A stretch of 64,000 nucleotides of DNA. Origin: Membranihabitans marinus. GTDB lineage: Bacteria; Bacteroidota; Bacteroidia; Chitinophagales; Saprospiraceae. Both the position numbers and the translations under genes were made by a program. The notes under the pieces are model-generated. The model was given only the letters and a program-made list of their open reading frames with translations, searched no databases and had not been told where the DNA came from. Of the stretch, positions 35,239 to 44,918 are shown in pieces. The stretch is from NCBI RefSeq assembly GCF_019802045.1, contig NZ_JAHVHU010000009.1, positions 186,001-250,000 on the forward strand, in the 5' to 3' direction. Positions within the stretch are counted from its first letter, which is position 1, and each line of letters opens with the position of its first letter.

Positions 35239-36768
35239 ATGGGTATCGAGAAAAACGAACGACGAGAGTTTATAAAAAAGGCCACCTTAGCCGGGGTTGG
35301 CGCTTCGTTGCCATTCTCGTCGACCACCATTTCAAGTGGTGAAAAACGATCCAAAGTAATTTCTATCGAAAACGGGAAGCCTGGCTCAGATGACTGGCAA
35401 CTCACCCGGGTGCGGCCTGACCAATCCGGTCAGCGCATGCCCTGGATCGAAGGGTATTGTTCTCGGCAAAGTGTTCGGGCCGGAGAGACCATCGATATCA
35501 TGGTCTCCACCGATCCGGTCCGGGAATTCACGGTAGAGATTTTTCGAACCGGTTACTATGATGGAAAAGGCGCCCGGTTAATGAAAAAACTGGGTCCGTT
35601 CCAGGGCGTCATTCAAAAGACGCCTGAACCGGGCGAAAAAAACATTCATGAATGTCAGTGGGATCCGGCCTTGAGTGTAGAAATCGAAGAAGATTGGGTC
35701 AGTGGCGTATATCTGGGGCGACTGAGCACGGTACAGACCGATGCTTCGGACGCGTATTGGCAGAGCTATGTTGTTTTTATCGTTAAAGACGATCGGCCAG
35801 CCGATGTACTATTTCAGTGCTCGGACAATACCTGGCAAGCCTACAATCGATGGCCCGATAAATACTCTGTCTATACAGACCCCAAAGGGATTCAAGGGCC
35901 CTGGGCAAAAGTCAGCTTCGACCGACCCTATGGCCGTCAGTCCCAGTACAATGCGATAGTCAATGATCCCCTGTCTTTTGGATCCGGCGAGTATTTATCC
36001 TTCGAATTTCCCATGGCGTACTTCCTGGAAAAGCACGGTTACGATGTGACCTATTGTTCCAATAGCGATCTGGTTACACCGGATCGCGGATTGAAATGCA
36101 AAGCCTTTTTGAGTGTCGGCCACGATGAATATTGGGATATCCGCCAATATCGCAGCGTGGAGAAAATGAGAGATCAGGGGATCAACTTATTATTTTTTTC
36201 CGGTAATTCTGTGTGTTGGGTATCTCCATTTACCCCCAATAGCAGCGGAAAAGAGAACCGGACGCTATTTCGTGGCGGACCCTATGGCGGTGATTACAAA
36301 TACGCTGTGCTGAGAGAAGAACGACACGGCCCGTTTCCTGAGCGAGGGCCCGATGAAGGGTATTTGATGGGCGTGCGAAACATTAGTCCGGTGAACGGTG
36401 GGGGTGATTGGGTGATCACGAACCCGGATCATTGGATTTTTGATAAAACGAAAATTCGGAAAGGAGATGGCATCCCTGGATTGGTGGGGTGGGAATACCA
36501 TGGGGATCCGCCGGACATACCCGGTCTGGAAGTTGTGGCCTCTGGAACCGCCTGGCAGGGTGGTGACAATCCACAAACCTGGTCTGCCGTCCTTTACCCC
36601 GGTCCCAAAAATAATTTTGTATTCAATGCCTCCACTATATTTTGGTGCCAGGGATTGAGCCGGCCACCCGGGCACACCTTGCCCTGGTCCCATTTTAGCC
36701 GTCCGCACGGGCCGGATGAACGGGTGCAGCAAATCACACACAATCTTTTGAATCGGTCTATAAAATAA
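35239..36768 (+). CDS. N,N-dimethylformamidase large-subunit-like protein
   Basis: A 509-residue protein with a Tat-like N-terminus (RREFIKKATLAGVGASLPF), so probably exported. Residues from about 60 on match the large subunit of N,N-dimethylformamidase: IEGYCSRQSVRAGETIDI, RTGYYDGKGARLM, VYLGRLS, LFQCSDNTWQAYNRW, LSVGHDEYWD and LLFFSGNSVCWV. In that enzyme a Tyr/Tyr/Glu-bound iron hydrolyses the amide; here a HDEYW motif is present but ligands cannot be fixed by eye. No small-subunit gene is adjacent, as is usual for this distant branch. The true substrate is unknown. Confidence 0.82.
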   Translation: MGIEKNERREFIKKATLAGVGASLPFSSTTISSGEKRSKVISIENGKPGSDDWQLTRVRPDQSGQRMPWIEGYCSRQSVRAGETIDIMVSTDPVREFTVEIFRTGYYDGKGARLMKKLGPFQGVIQKTPEPGEKNIHECQWDPALSVEIEEDWVSGVYLGRLSTVQTDASDAYWQSYVVFIVKDDRPADVLFQCSDNTWQAYNRWPDKYSVYTDPKGIQGPWAKVSFDRPYGRQSQYNAIVNDPLSFGSGEYLSFEFPMAYFLEKHGYDVTYCSNSDLVTPDRGLKCKAFLSVGHDEYWDIRQYRSVEKMRDQGINLLFFSGNSVCWVSPFTPNSSGKENRTLFRGGPYGGDYKYAVLREERHGPFPERGPDEGYLMGVRNISPVNGGGDWVITNPDHWIFDKTKIRKGDGIPGLVGWEYHGDPPDIPGLEVVASGTAWQGGDNPQTWSAVLYPGPKNNFVFNASTIFWCQGLSRPPGHTLPWSHFSRPHGPDERVQQITHNLLNRSIK

Positions 36769-36937
36769 ATCGGTCTTGGATGGATTTTACACAAAGACCT
36801 TCCAAGAATAAATCGTTGATAATGTTGATTATAAGAGCAAATAATAGGTGTTGTGTTGAATAGTGTCGGTTTGACTATTCACCCGTTTTAGCGGTGATTA
36901 ATTTTCAATTTCCTACATTGGGAGAATAATAGAGCAT

Positions 36938-39900
36938 ATGAAAAATAGAAAACGCACAGAGCCAGTAAATTCTCATTTTAAGGTGCGGTATATACCCTCC
37001 GCCTTGGTCCTAATTATACTGATCCTTTTTGTGTCAGCGTGTACGTCACCGGAACCTCCAAATAATGGTTTTAATGTACCGGAAGGATTCACCATAGAGC
37101 CTGTGGTAGATTCCAGTTTGATTGCTTATCCGTTTTTTGCCAGCTTTGATCCGGATGGTCGACTGTTTGTTTTTGAATCTACAGAGGCCAATGAGATGAG
37201 TACCGAAGATATGCTTGCTGAACCGTCCTACCAGGTTCGTCTGCTTACAGACACGGACCAGGACGGAATTTTTGATGAATCGACGGTTTATGCGGATAAG
37301 ATTCCTTTTCCGATGGGGGGTACATTTCACGATGGCAGTCTGTATGTCGTGGCTTCTCCGGATTTGTTAAAATTGACGGATACGAACGGGGATGGGATAG
37401 CAGATGAACGAGAGGTTGTACTCACAGGTTGGACCCTAAATGTGAATGGAGCTATTCTTAGCGGTCCGTTTATGGGGCCGGATGGCCGATTCTACATGGC
37501 GGGGGCACGACGGGGATTTGATGTCACTTCGCAGGAAGGGGTTCGGTTTCAGGGCAAAGGTGCCCGAATCTGGCGCTGTCTTCCGGATGGGAGTGAATTG
37601 GAGTGGCTGAGCGGTGGTGGGTTTGATAACAGTATAGAAATTGATTTTATGCCTTCCGGGGATCCCATCGGCACCATGACCTACTTCCGGGATCCGGCGG
37701 ATGGCCAGCGGGATGCTTTAATGCATTGGGTAAAGGGAGGCGTTTATCCCAAACCACAGGCTGTGATTGCGGAAGATAAACTAAAGCTGACCGGTGATCT
37801 CATGCCGGTGGTGACGAAAATGCCCCGGGTGGCTCCTTCGGGGATTGTCCGGTTTCGGGGAGATCAGTGGGGGTCGGATTATGAGGGGGCGTGGTTTAGT
37901 GCTATTTTTAATACGGGTCAAATTTTGCGTCATAACATTCGTCCGGAAGGAAGTTCTTACGTTTCCGAGGAAGAAACCTTTTTGTCAGCCAACTTACCGG
38001 ATATTCATCCAACCGATGTCCTTCAAGATGGAAATGGAAATATGCTGGTCGTCGTGACGGGTGGTTGGTTTATCAAGGGGTGTCCTTTGTCCCGGGTTGC
38101 CAAGCCGAATGTGCCGGGTGGCATATATCGGATCAAGAAAAATGGTACGCCTGAAAAGAAGGATCCCTGGGGCACCACTATCGCATTTTCAGAAATGACC
38201 CCGGAGGAAACGCTCACATTTGTCGAAGATGATCGACCCCTGGTTCGAAAAAAGGCACTGGAACATTTGATAGCGCTGGGTGGTACATCAACGGAAAGCT
38301 TGTCCACTCTATATGAATCTGAAGATGAATTAGTACGGCTGGAGGCAATTTATGCACTGCATCGGATCGGTACGGAAAAAGGAAACGAACGGGTTCGCTC
38401 CGGATTGTTGGATGCCAAGGCCGAGGTTCGTACAGCGGCCGCCCGCTTAAGCGGATTAGCTAAAGATCAGCAGGCTGTTTCCACGTTGATGAATCTTGTA
38501 GTGACCGACCCTTCTCTGCCTGTTCGTCGTCAGGCAGCCACTGCGCTTGGTCAGATTGGAGATGCTGAATCTGTGCCTGCCTTGATTGAAGCTTCTGTGA
38601 ATGCTGAAGATCGTTTTTTGCTGCATGCTATACGGTATGCGCTGATTACGTTGAATCAAACCGATCCTATGGTTTCAGCATTGAACCACACTTCTTCTTC
38701 GGTCCGAATAACAGCCTTGATGGTTTTGGATCAGCTGGATGACTCACCGCTGACCAAAGAACAAGTTCGCCCGTTTTTGGATAGTGAAGAGAAACCACTG
38801 CAAGAAGCGGGGATATGGGTCACCCGGCATCACAGTGAATGGTCTTCGATGGTCACCGATTATCTGAAAGGGAGATTGAATGCAAAAACGCTCAGTGAAG
38901 AAGAATTGGATGATTTGAAAAATCTAATGATTTCCTTTTGCGGAGATTCTGAAATGCAATCGTATATACGTCAGACACTGACCCGGTCGTCTTCCTCGGA
39001 GCCCGTTCGGCTGGCGCTGCTCGGTGTGATGAGGCAATGCGCCGGATCGGTACCGCAAGAATGGATTGTCAGTCTGGGGAAACAGCTGCAATCATCTTCA
39101 GAAGTGGTACGGTCCACCGCTTTGAGTGTGATAGAGACTCGTCAAATCGAGGAATTGGAGCCCGAATTAACGAACTTATTAGCCTCCTCCGCACAGGAAC
39201 CTGCATTGTATCTTAAAGTCCTCAACGCCCGATTGACCAGCCAGCCTGAGTTGTCCGAAAAGGAGTTTGGCCAGGTTCAGTCCTATATGGACTCTACCTT
39301 TTCGATGCCCGTTCGACGATCGGCCATACAGGTTATGGACCGGGCTTCATTGAACGAGGATCAGCTGGTTCTATTGGCTAAATCCAGTTTGCCGGAAGCA
39401 GATGAAGTAGTATTTCCAGGATTAGTACGTGTTTTTGAGAAAGATTCTACCGCAGAGATCGGTGAGTTGGTGGTGGGGTCTCTTTTGAAACAACAGGATT
39501 TGTTGGGTGCGCTCTCAGAACAGGATTTGACCAACGTATTGAAGGGGTATCCCACTTCGGTGCAGCAATCTGCAGAACCACTGATGGAAACATTGCGTCA
39601 ACAAAATGCGAACCGGTTGAGTCAACTGCATGCGATGGAAGAAGGATTGGTTAAGGGAGATGTTGGGCGGGGTCGGGATTTGTTTTTTGGAAAAGCGATT
39701 TGTTCCACCTGCCATGCCATCGGACAGGATGGCGATGATTTCGGACCGGACCTCACCAATATTGGCGCCATTCGTTCGAAGCATGATCTGTTGGAAGCTA
39801 TTGCCTTCCCGAGTGTCAGTTTTGCCCGGGAATATGAAACTTATGTCATAAAAACAGCGGAGCGAACCTATACCGGGGTGTTGAAAGAATCCTTGGCGGA

Positions 39901-40102
39901 AGATGTGGTCGTTGTCAAAACGGCGCCGGGTCAGGAAATCCGGATTGCGAGGGAAGATATACTTTCTATGGAGCCCGGAGACCTATCTTTGATGCCCCCC
40001 GGACTGGATCAGGCGCTTTCGAATCAGGAACTTTCCGATCTAATCGCATTTATGGAAGCACTACCCTATACGGTGGACCGGCTGCTGGAGTTGTCAGAGT
40101 AA
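36938..40102 (+). CDS. PVC-type haem-binding HEAT-repeat protein
   Basis: A 1054-residue lipoprotein (ALVLIILILFVSAC, Cys35). Order of domains: a membrane-bound dehydrogenase-type beta-propeller (about 45-400, with GFTIEPVVDSSLIAYPFFAS and TDTDQDGIFDESTVY), HEAT repeats (about 410-890, for example VRLEAIYALHRIG and VRRQAATALGQIGDAESVPAL), and a c-type cytochrome domain with the single haem site C922-S-T-C-H926. This is the TIGR02604/TIGR02603-like arrangement first seen in Planctomycetes. It is presumably periplasmic and passes electrons from oxidation of a sugar-like substrate. Isolated gene. Confidence 0.88.
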   Translation: MKNRKRTEPVNSHFKVRYIPSALVLIILILFVSACTSPEPPNNGFNVPEGFTIEPVVDSSLIAYPFFASFDPDGRLFVFESTEANEMSTEDMLAEPSYQVRLLTDTDQDGIFDESTVYADKIPFPMGGTFHDGSLYVVASPDLLKLTDTNGDGIADEREVVLTGWTLNVNGAILSGPFMGPDGRFYMAGARRGFDVTSQEGVRFQGKGARIWRCLPDGSELEWLSGGGFDNSIEIDFMPSGDPIGTMTYFRDPADGQRDALMHWVKGGVYPKPQAVIAEDKLKLTGDLMPVVTKMPRVAPSGIVRFRGDQWGSDYEGAWFSAIFNTGQILRHNIRPEGSSYVSEEETFLSANLPDIHPTDVLQDGNGNMLVVVTGGWFIKGCPLSRVAKPNVPGGIYRIKKNGTPEKKDPWGTTIAFSEMTPEETLTFVEDDRPLVRKKALEHLIALGGTSTESLSTLYESEDELVRLEAIYALHRIGTEKGNERVRSGLLDAKAEVRTAAARLSGLAKDQQAVSTLMNLVVTDPSLPVRRQAATALGQIGDAESVPALIEASVNAEDRFLLHAIRYALITLNQTDPMVSALNHTSSSVRITALMVLDQLDDSPLTKEQVRPFLDSEEKPLQEAGIWVTRHHSEWSSMVTDYLKGRLNAKTLSEEELDDLKNLMISFCGDSEMQSYIRQTLTRSSSSEPVRLALLGVMRQCAGSVPQEWIVSLGKQLQSSSEVVRSTALSVIETRQIEELEPELTNLLASSAQEPALYLKVLNARLTSQPELSEKEFGQVQSYMDSTFSMPVRRSAIQVMDRASLNEDQLVLLAKSSLPEADEVVFPGLVRVFEKDSTAEIGELVVGSLLKQQDLLGALSEQDLTNVLKGYPTSVQQSAEPLMETLRQQNANRLSQLHAMEEGLVKGDVGRGRDLFFGKAICSTCHAIGQDGDDFGPDLTNIGAIRSKHDLLEAIAFPSVSFAREYETYVIKTAERTYTGVLKESLAEDVVVVKTAPGQEIRIAREDILSMEPGDLSLMPPGLDQALSNQELSDLIAFMEALPYTVDRLLELSE

Positions 40103-40124
40103 GACGCTTGGAGCGTTTGACTTA

Positions 40125-40274
40125 TACCATTTGAATTCGTAATTGCCGCATATATTCCGAAATATACTTCGATTCTCTTCGTCAAAATACGTGGTGTAAC
40201 TCCAGCTATACCTCCGTTTTTTTCCTCGAAAATCTTTACAAAATCTTATACGGCATGATCAAATACAAATGGTA
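40125..40274 (-). mobile_element. About 155-bp inverted-repeat element, family 2, copy B
   Basis: Begins TACCATTTG and ends CAAATGGTA, 150 bp. It matches copy A at 10374-10532 in the opposite orientation (for example TAACTCCAGCTATACCTCCG and ACAAAATCTTATACGGCAT). It follows the stop codon of the haem-binding protein by 22 bp. Confidence 0.75.
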
Positions 40275-40304
40275 TTAGACCGTAGGGAATTAAATCCTCG
40301 ATAC

Positions 40305-40370
40305 TATATTGCCCGTTGATCTCTCAGATTTTCGCAGAGTTTGTGCCGCATACGCTGCGTAACACAGCAC
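40305..40370 (+). repeat. CAGATTTTCGCAGA dispersed repeat, copy 2
   Basis: Has ATATTGCCCGTTGATCTCTC and AGATTTTCGCAGAG, matching the copies at 10663-10782 and 54541-54640. As at 10.4-10.8 kb it lies beside a family 2 element, so the two may travel together. The 40103-40496 gap holds no gene. Confidence 0.65.
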
Positions 40371-40496
40371 GTACTATAGCGATATTTACTAACCAAACTG
40401 TACTCCATCGAATAAACCTATGGCAACAGGCGGGTGAGTACTATTGGGGTCAGATGATAAATAGTTAAATGAAGCTGGCTGCTCTATCTCTCCAAA

Positions 40497-40766
40497 CTAA
40501 TGATCATCAAAATGGCCGCCGATCGCAAAAATATAAATCGTCTTCTCGTCAAATCGATAAATCAATCTATCCTTTGCATTGAGCCGTCGCAACCATAATC
40601 CGGAATATTCTCCTTTCAACATTTCCGGTTTCCCAGTACCTTCCCATGGATTACTTCTTTGCATCTCGACAAGGATTTTTAACAGTTTTATATGCAACTT
40701 CTTGTTCTTTTGTCGAAGCTTTTCATATTCCTGAAATGACCTGTTATGAAAGGCTATTGATCTCAT
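40497..40766 (-). CDS. yoeB: Txe/YoeB family mRNA-interferase toxin
   Basis: An 89-residue toxin of the YoeB group of the RelE fold. Family marks: YEKLRQKNKKLHIKLLKIL, NPWEGTGKPEMLKGEYSGLW, RRLNAKDRLIYRF and the C-terminal HFDDH, whose Glu46-Arg65-His83 equivalents in YoeB carry out cleavage (here the Glu is in GTGKPEMLK, the Arg in RLIYR and the His near the end). It overlaps the antitoxin gene by 23 bp. All motifs are present, so it looks functional. Confidence 0.88.
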   Translation of the reverse strand: MRSIAFHNRSFQEYEKLRQKNKKLHIKLLKILVEMQRSNPWEGTGKPEMLKGEYSGLWLRRLNAKDRLIYRFDEKTIYIFAIGGHFDDH

Positions 40767-41031
40767 CTGTCATGCTGGATGGTGCTGGAAAAAATTTTCC
40801 TTCTTCAAAGTCCTTCAATCCTTTCTCGATTTGCTCTACAAGATTTTCATTCATCTGGATATACTCTGTTTCATCGAGTTTAGGATCCCATGGCAACCCT
40901 TTCTTAAAAATCACCATCCGGTAAAACATGTTGATTGCTACAGATCGGCTTATACCAAGGGTAGTCAGTATTTCCTCTGCATCACCTAGTACTTCCGGAT
41001 CCACTCGGGTGGTAATTATTTTGCCAGCCAT
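40744..41031 (-). CDS. RelB/DinJ family antitoxin
   Basis: A 95-residue antitoxin of the RelB/DinJ type. Residues 1-45 are the ribbon-helix-helix (KIITTRVDPEVLGDAEEILT, then GISRSVAINMFYRMVIFKKG and LPWD), followed by a charged C-terminal segment that would wrap the toxin. RelB/DinJ antitoxins are normally paired with YafQ or RelE; the pairing here with a YoeB-type toxin is a mixed pair. It would repress its own promoter. Confidence 0.87.
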   Translation of the reverse strand: MAGKIITTRVDPEVLGDAEEILTTLGISRSVAINMFYRMVIFKKGLPWDPKLDETEYIQMNENLVEQIEKGLKDFEEGKFFPAPSSMTDEINSLS

Positions 41032-41186
41032 TGTTCTATTATATTTGTTGGTATCAAAAGTGATACAAATGATTTATCTGGCCAAATTTATTTTTTCGCT
41101 TCTCTCTTTCTTAGCCTAAAACCGGACTGTGCTGTTGTATATCCTGAAAATAAAAAGCAGATATGTGTTGATTTTATAACAGTAGT

Positions 41187-41347
41187 TTAATCCTCCAATA
41201 TATTTGGGATGTCCATTTTCTCGTGAAGGATTCTGATGATTTTTAGTTCATTTGGATCTGATACCTGATAAAATATAAAATATGCGATTTGAACTTTCGT
41301 CCTAAATAAATCTGTTTGATGTAATCTGAATTCATTTTTGTACTTAT
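41187..41347 (-). pseudogene. ParE/RelE toxin C-terminal stub
   Basis: The minus strand reads DKYKNEFRLHQTDLFRTKVQ and then IAYFIFYQVSDPNELKIIRI, LHEKMDIPNILED and stop. AYFIFYQV and IIRILHEKMD match the last strands and C-terminus of ParE-type toxins. The first half is missing (a stop precedes it at 41348-41350). It touches the end of the glucanase gene. Confidence 0.6.
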
Positions 41348-41348
41348 C

Positions 41349-42920
41349 CTAATAAGATTTAGCCTTAAGATACTCAAACCCCAGTTTATCCAATCCCTGT
41401 TGTATCTCCGGTGCCGACATAAAAAGATCCCACAACAACCCTGTTCGATAATTCTCGATCATCACCGGGATGGGTAACTGATCGATCGCCAGATAGCGCG
41501 GCGTGAACCAATCATTCTCCAGGCTGAACGCATCATAAGGTCCATACTCGCCGATCAACTCGGGATGGTCATCATAGAGAAAGTGCAGAAAGCGATTGCT
41601 TTCTTCCGGGGTGTAAGGAAATGAACTCAATGCGGCCGTGGGTGAGATCACGCACAAATCATTATCCGGGTTGTGACCGGCATAACCCTTGATCGAATAA
41701 CTGGAGGTCAGCCCCCAGCACGAATCGCTGTAGCCTTCACATTCATTGGGATTATCCACGCAATACCGGTATTGGATAAGTGCATGATTTTGATTGAGTT
41801 TCCAAAAGTCGCCGTATTGATCTTTCAGACCTTGCGGGTTCAGTCCAAGATACGAATAATGTGCCCAAAACAGAGGACCCACCATACGGTCTGCGTTACC
41901 ATAGTGGTACAGTACCTCCGGCAATCTATAGTGCTTATCGTTGCTCACCACTTTCCCATCCATCATAAAGCCTTCTTCGTAAACGGCTGCGTCTACCCCA
42001 TGGGTCGGTGAGCTTGCTGCCAGCACATACATAATCAAGCACTCGTTATACCCATGGACGGGGAAGTTCATCTTCCATTCGTATTCCGGGGACCAGTGCC
42101 AGTACAGCACATTTTCACCCCTGGTGTACCATTTCCAGTCTACCCCCCGCCACAATTCATCCATTTTCTGCGCCAGTTCTTTTTCTTTCGCATTGCCTTT
42201 TTTAAAATACTGACGCGCTGTTAACAAACCTTGCACCAGGAAGGCAGTCTCCACCAAATCACCACCAATGTCGTATTTACTAAAAGGGGTCACTTTGCCA
42301 TCGGGCATCCACCAGTGTGGCCAGGCACCGTGAAATCGGTCCGATGTAGCCAGCCAATTGGTGAGTTTTAACAGTCTTTCGTAGCCTTGTTCTCTGGTAA
42401 TAAATCCCCGTTCTATTCCGACCAGTGTAGCCATGATTCCAAATCCGGTTCCACCTGAAGTTATGATGTCTTTTGGGTGGTTGGGATATACGTCGTCCAT
42501 GTGAATCCTTTCCCGGGCGCCTCCTGATATGGGTTCGCCGCCTTCCCAGAAGTAATTGAAGGTTTGTTCCTGTACTTTGTCCAGGAGGCCGTGGTGTGAC
42601 AAGGGTTTTTCAGCAATCTTGCGGTTGCAGGAGGGGAGGAATAATATAAATGCTACGAACAAGAGACAGTAGCCAAGTGTACAAAATGTACGATAAGGAT
42701 CATTAATTCTTCTCTTGATTTTAATTAGCGGTGGTTTCACAGAGTCATCCGCATGGGACAACCGCGGATTAAAAAGATAGCCGACGGCCATTCGGCGACT
42801 GAAGTCGCCGCTACTTGGGCTACTGCAAATGTTGAAGTTCTGGGTGCTAAGAGATTTATTGATAGTAGTAGTTCCCTCTTCTTTCTCATTGGGATGATTC
42901 AACCGATAGTTCTTATTCAT
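41349..42920 (-). CDS. GH144-type (PF10091) beta-glucanase lipoprotein 1
   Basis: The frame from 42920 overlaps the stop of the gene before it (42913) by 8 bp, but the first 60 codons cover a palindromic repeat (42793-42810) and look non-native; GTG at 42740 is a possible true start, leading into a lipoprotein signal (LLFVAFILFLPSC). The mature part is a complete alpha/alpha-barrel of the glucoamylase-like PF10091 family: FNYFWEGGEPISGGARER, TSGGTGFGIMA, ATSDRFHGAWPHW, LYWHWSPEYEW, HYSYLGLNPQGLKDQYGDFW and GLTSSYSIKGYAGH. Bacteroidota members of this family include GH144 endo-beta-1,2-glucanases. Fifth structural gene of the polysaccharide locus. Confidence 0.85.
   Translation of the reverse strand: MNKNYRLNHPNEKEEGTTTINKSLSTQNFNICSSPSSGDFSRRMAVGYLFNPRLSHADDSVKPPLIKIKRRINDPYRTFCTLGYCLLFVAFILFLPSCNRKIAEKPLSHHGLLDKVQEQTFNYFWEGGEPISGGARERIHMDDVYPNHPKDIITSGGTGFGIMATLVGIERGFITREQGYERLLKLTNWLATSDRFHGAWPHWWMPDGKVTPFSKYDIGGDLVETAFLVQGLLTARQYFKKGNAKEKELAQKMDELWRGVDWKWYTRGENVLYWHWSPEYEWKMNFPVHGYNECLIMYVLAASSPTHGVDAAVYEEGFMMDGKVVSNDKHYRLPEVLYHYGNADRMVGPLFWAHYSYLGLNPQGLKDQYGDFWKLNQNHALIQYRYCVDNPNECEGYSDSCWGLTSSYSIKGYAGHNPDNDLCVISPTAALSSFPYTPEESNRFLHFLYDDHPELIGEYGPYDAFSLENDWFTPRYLAIDQLPIPVMIENYRTGLLWDLFMSAPEIQQGLDKLGFEYLKAKSY
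42793..42810. repeat. GACT/AGTC-type short palindrome inside the glucanase 5' region
   Basis: CGGCGACT-GA-AGTCGCCG is a perfect 8-bp stem with two-base loop. It belongs to the same style as the stems at 12392, 12444 and 44919. It lies within the upstream part of the frame that begins at 42920, which argues against that part being translated. Confidence 0.55.
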
Positions 42921-44904
42921 AGGTAAAGTTTAGTTTTTCTAATCCATTTTGTATTTCAGGGGCGCTCATAAACAGCTCCCACAGCAACCCCGTTCGGTAA
43001 TTTTCGATCATGCAGATGATCGGCCCCTGATCGATCGCCAGATAGGAGTCGGCGACCCATTCCTCGCCGATGTTGAATGCATCATAGAATCCGTAATCAC
43101 CCCACAACCGATCCCCCAATAGGTAATAAAAATGACGTAGGGCCTGCATGGATTCTTCCGGTGTGTATGGAAAGGAAGAGAGAGCCGCTGTCGGAGTGAT
43201 CACGCCCCGGTCATTGGTGGGACTGTGGGCGGAATAGCCTCCTTTCTCATCACTGGCGGTCAGTCCCCAGCAATCTGCCGAATACCCAATAAAATGCTTT
43301 GGGTTCTCGATGCAGTAGGCCTGGTTGATGAACGTATGATTCTTATTCTGGCCCCAATAATCTGCATATTGATCCTTTAGGTTTCGGGGATCCATGCCCA
43401 CGTAAGAATAGTGTGCAAAAAACAACGGTCCTCCCTTCTCGGGACCCAACGGAAGGGGGTATCCATAGTAGGTGTTCCCATTTTTCATTCCTCCCGAACG
43501 GGCATACCCTTCGTCATAAACGCTCTTATCAATGGTGTGGGTTGGTGATGAAGCAGCCAGGACATAGACGATTTGGGTCTCGTTGTGACCCCGAATGGGA
43601 AGATTGATTTCCCATTCGTAGTCCGGCGACCAGTGCCAGAACAGCACATTATCATCCGATTTGGTAAACCAGTCCCATTCGATGTTCCGCCACAGCATAT
43701 TGATCTGATCGATTAACGCTCTTTCTTTGGAAAGATCAGGATCCAGATACTGCCGTACTGTCAAAACCCCTTGCGTGAGAAGGGCGGTTTCAACTAAATC
43801 TGCCCCGTTATCCTTCTGACTGAAAGGTCTGACCTTTCCTGTCTCGCCATTGAGCCAGTGGGGCCAAGCACCATGGAAGCGATCTGCTGATGCCAGGAAA
43901 TTAAATATTTTTTGCCATCGTTTTACCGCTTCTTCCCGGGTGATAAATCCCCGTTCTACTGCAACGATCATGGCCATCAGACCAAACCCCGTCCCGCCCG
44001 TGGTCACGGTGTTGGCACTGCTGTTGCGCTCTCGGGCCATACCGCTGTTCGGTTCAGCGCCTTCCCAGAAATATTTGAATGTGTGTTTCTGTATCAAAGT
44101 AAGTAATGCTTCATCCGTTAGTTCCTGGAATTTATAGGTCGAATCCAGTTTTGTGAAGAGCTCATAAGTGACGGGGACAAAAGGACGACCGGTGTCCTCT
44201 GCCAGGTCGCCGGAAAAAGTCAATGTATAAGAGGTATAGTAAGGCAATGGATGGTCCGTAGTCAAGAGATAGGATGTGTCCGAAGTAGCGGTGAGTATAA
44301 GTGCCGCTGGTCCGGAGCCTGACCAGGATATATTGTTTTGCATCACAGACTCCGGCACAGGATGGGAAAGGATCAGGTCCAAGGCAGGTAGTAAAGCAAT
44401 TCCGGCATTTCGTATTCCCCGGTCCAGAACGTCACCGTTTCTGGTTCTTAATGTCAACATTAACTCTCCTACGATGATCGAAAAAGTGAGGGTGTCTCCT
44501 GCAAAAGTACCTCCATCTTCCGCCGAAATTGCCGGGCTTAGAATGACGCTATATTTTTCTCCTTCTTTCCAGGAATCTGGGTTAGTCAGTGTTACTTCTG
44601 TTCGGTTCGTGGACCAGGAGACATTGGTCTCGATGGGACGGGATTCTTCGAGCACCCGAAAGTATTCTTCCGACTCAGCAACTACCGGTTTTGAAAATCC
44701 AACCACTATATTTCCATATGGTGCTACCGTGCTCCCGTGCAATATTGATTCTGCTCCGAGCCGGGCATATTGGATGGTTAGCGCGGGGGGCTCGGGCACC
44801 GGTACATCCTCTTTCTTGCATGAAATGAATGTACCAGCGAATAAGAAAACCAGGAGCCATATTTTGCGACGTCGCTGAGGTCGAATTTTTTTCTTGGTTC
44901 TCAT
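42913..44904 (-). CDS. GH144-type (PF10091) beta-glucanase lipoprotein 2 with Ig-like domains
   Basis: Start at 44904 (MRTKKKIRPQRRRK) is chosen over 44958 because it leads straight into a lipoprotein signal (WLLVFLFAGTFISC) and the extra codons cover a palindrome. About 663 residues: two bacterial Ig-like (Big_5-type) domains (about 40-250, with GNIVVGFSKPV and LDLILSHPVPESV), then the PF10091 barrel: FKYFWEGAEPNSGMARER, TTGGTGFGLMA, ADRFHGAWPHW, LFWHWSPDYEW and HYSYVGMDPRNLKDQYADYW. The barrel is closely similar to the following gene's. It follows the LamG lipoprotein gene and shares its transcript direction. Probably exported to the outer membrane to cut a beta-glucan. Confidence 0.87.
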   Translation of the reverse strand: MRTKKKIRPQRRRKIWLLVFLFAGTFISCKKEDVPVPEPPALTIQYARLGAESILHGSTVAPYGNIVVGFSKPVVAESEEYFRVLEESRPIETNVSWSTNRTEVTLTNPDSWKEGEKYSVILSPAISAEDGGTFAGDTLTFSIIVGELMLTLRTRNGDVLDRGIRNAGIALLPALDLILSHPVPESVMQNNISWSGSGPAALILTATSDTSYLLTTDHPLPYYTSYTLTFSGDLAEDTGRPFVPVTYELFTKLDSTYKFQELTDEALLTLIQKHTFKYFWEGAEPNSGMARERNSSANTVTTGGTGFGLMAMIVAVERGFITREEAVKRWQKIFNFLASADRFHGAWPHWLNGETGKVRPFSQKDNGADLVETALLTQGVLTVRQYLDPDLSKERALIDQINMLWRNIEWDWFTKSDDNVLFWHWSPDYEWEINLPIRGHNETQIVYVLAASSPTHTIDKSVYDEGYARSGGMKNGNTYYGYPLPLGPEKGGPLFFAHYSYVGMDPRNLKDQYADYWGQNKNHTFINQAYCIENPKHFIGYSADCWGLTASDEKGGYSAHSPTNDRGVITPTAALSSFPYTPEESMQALRHFYYLLGDRLWGDYGFYDAFNIGEEWVADSYLAIDQGPIICMIENYRTGLLWELFMSAPEIQNGLEKLNFTYE

Positions 44905-44918
44905 TTCTGAAAAAATGT

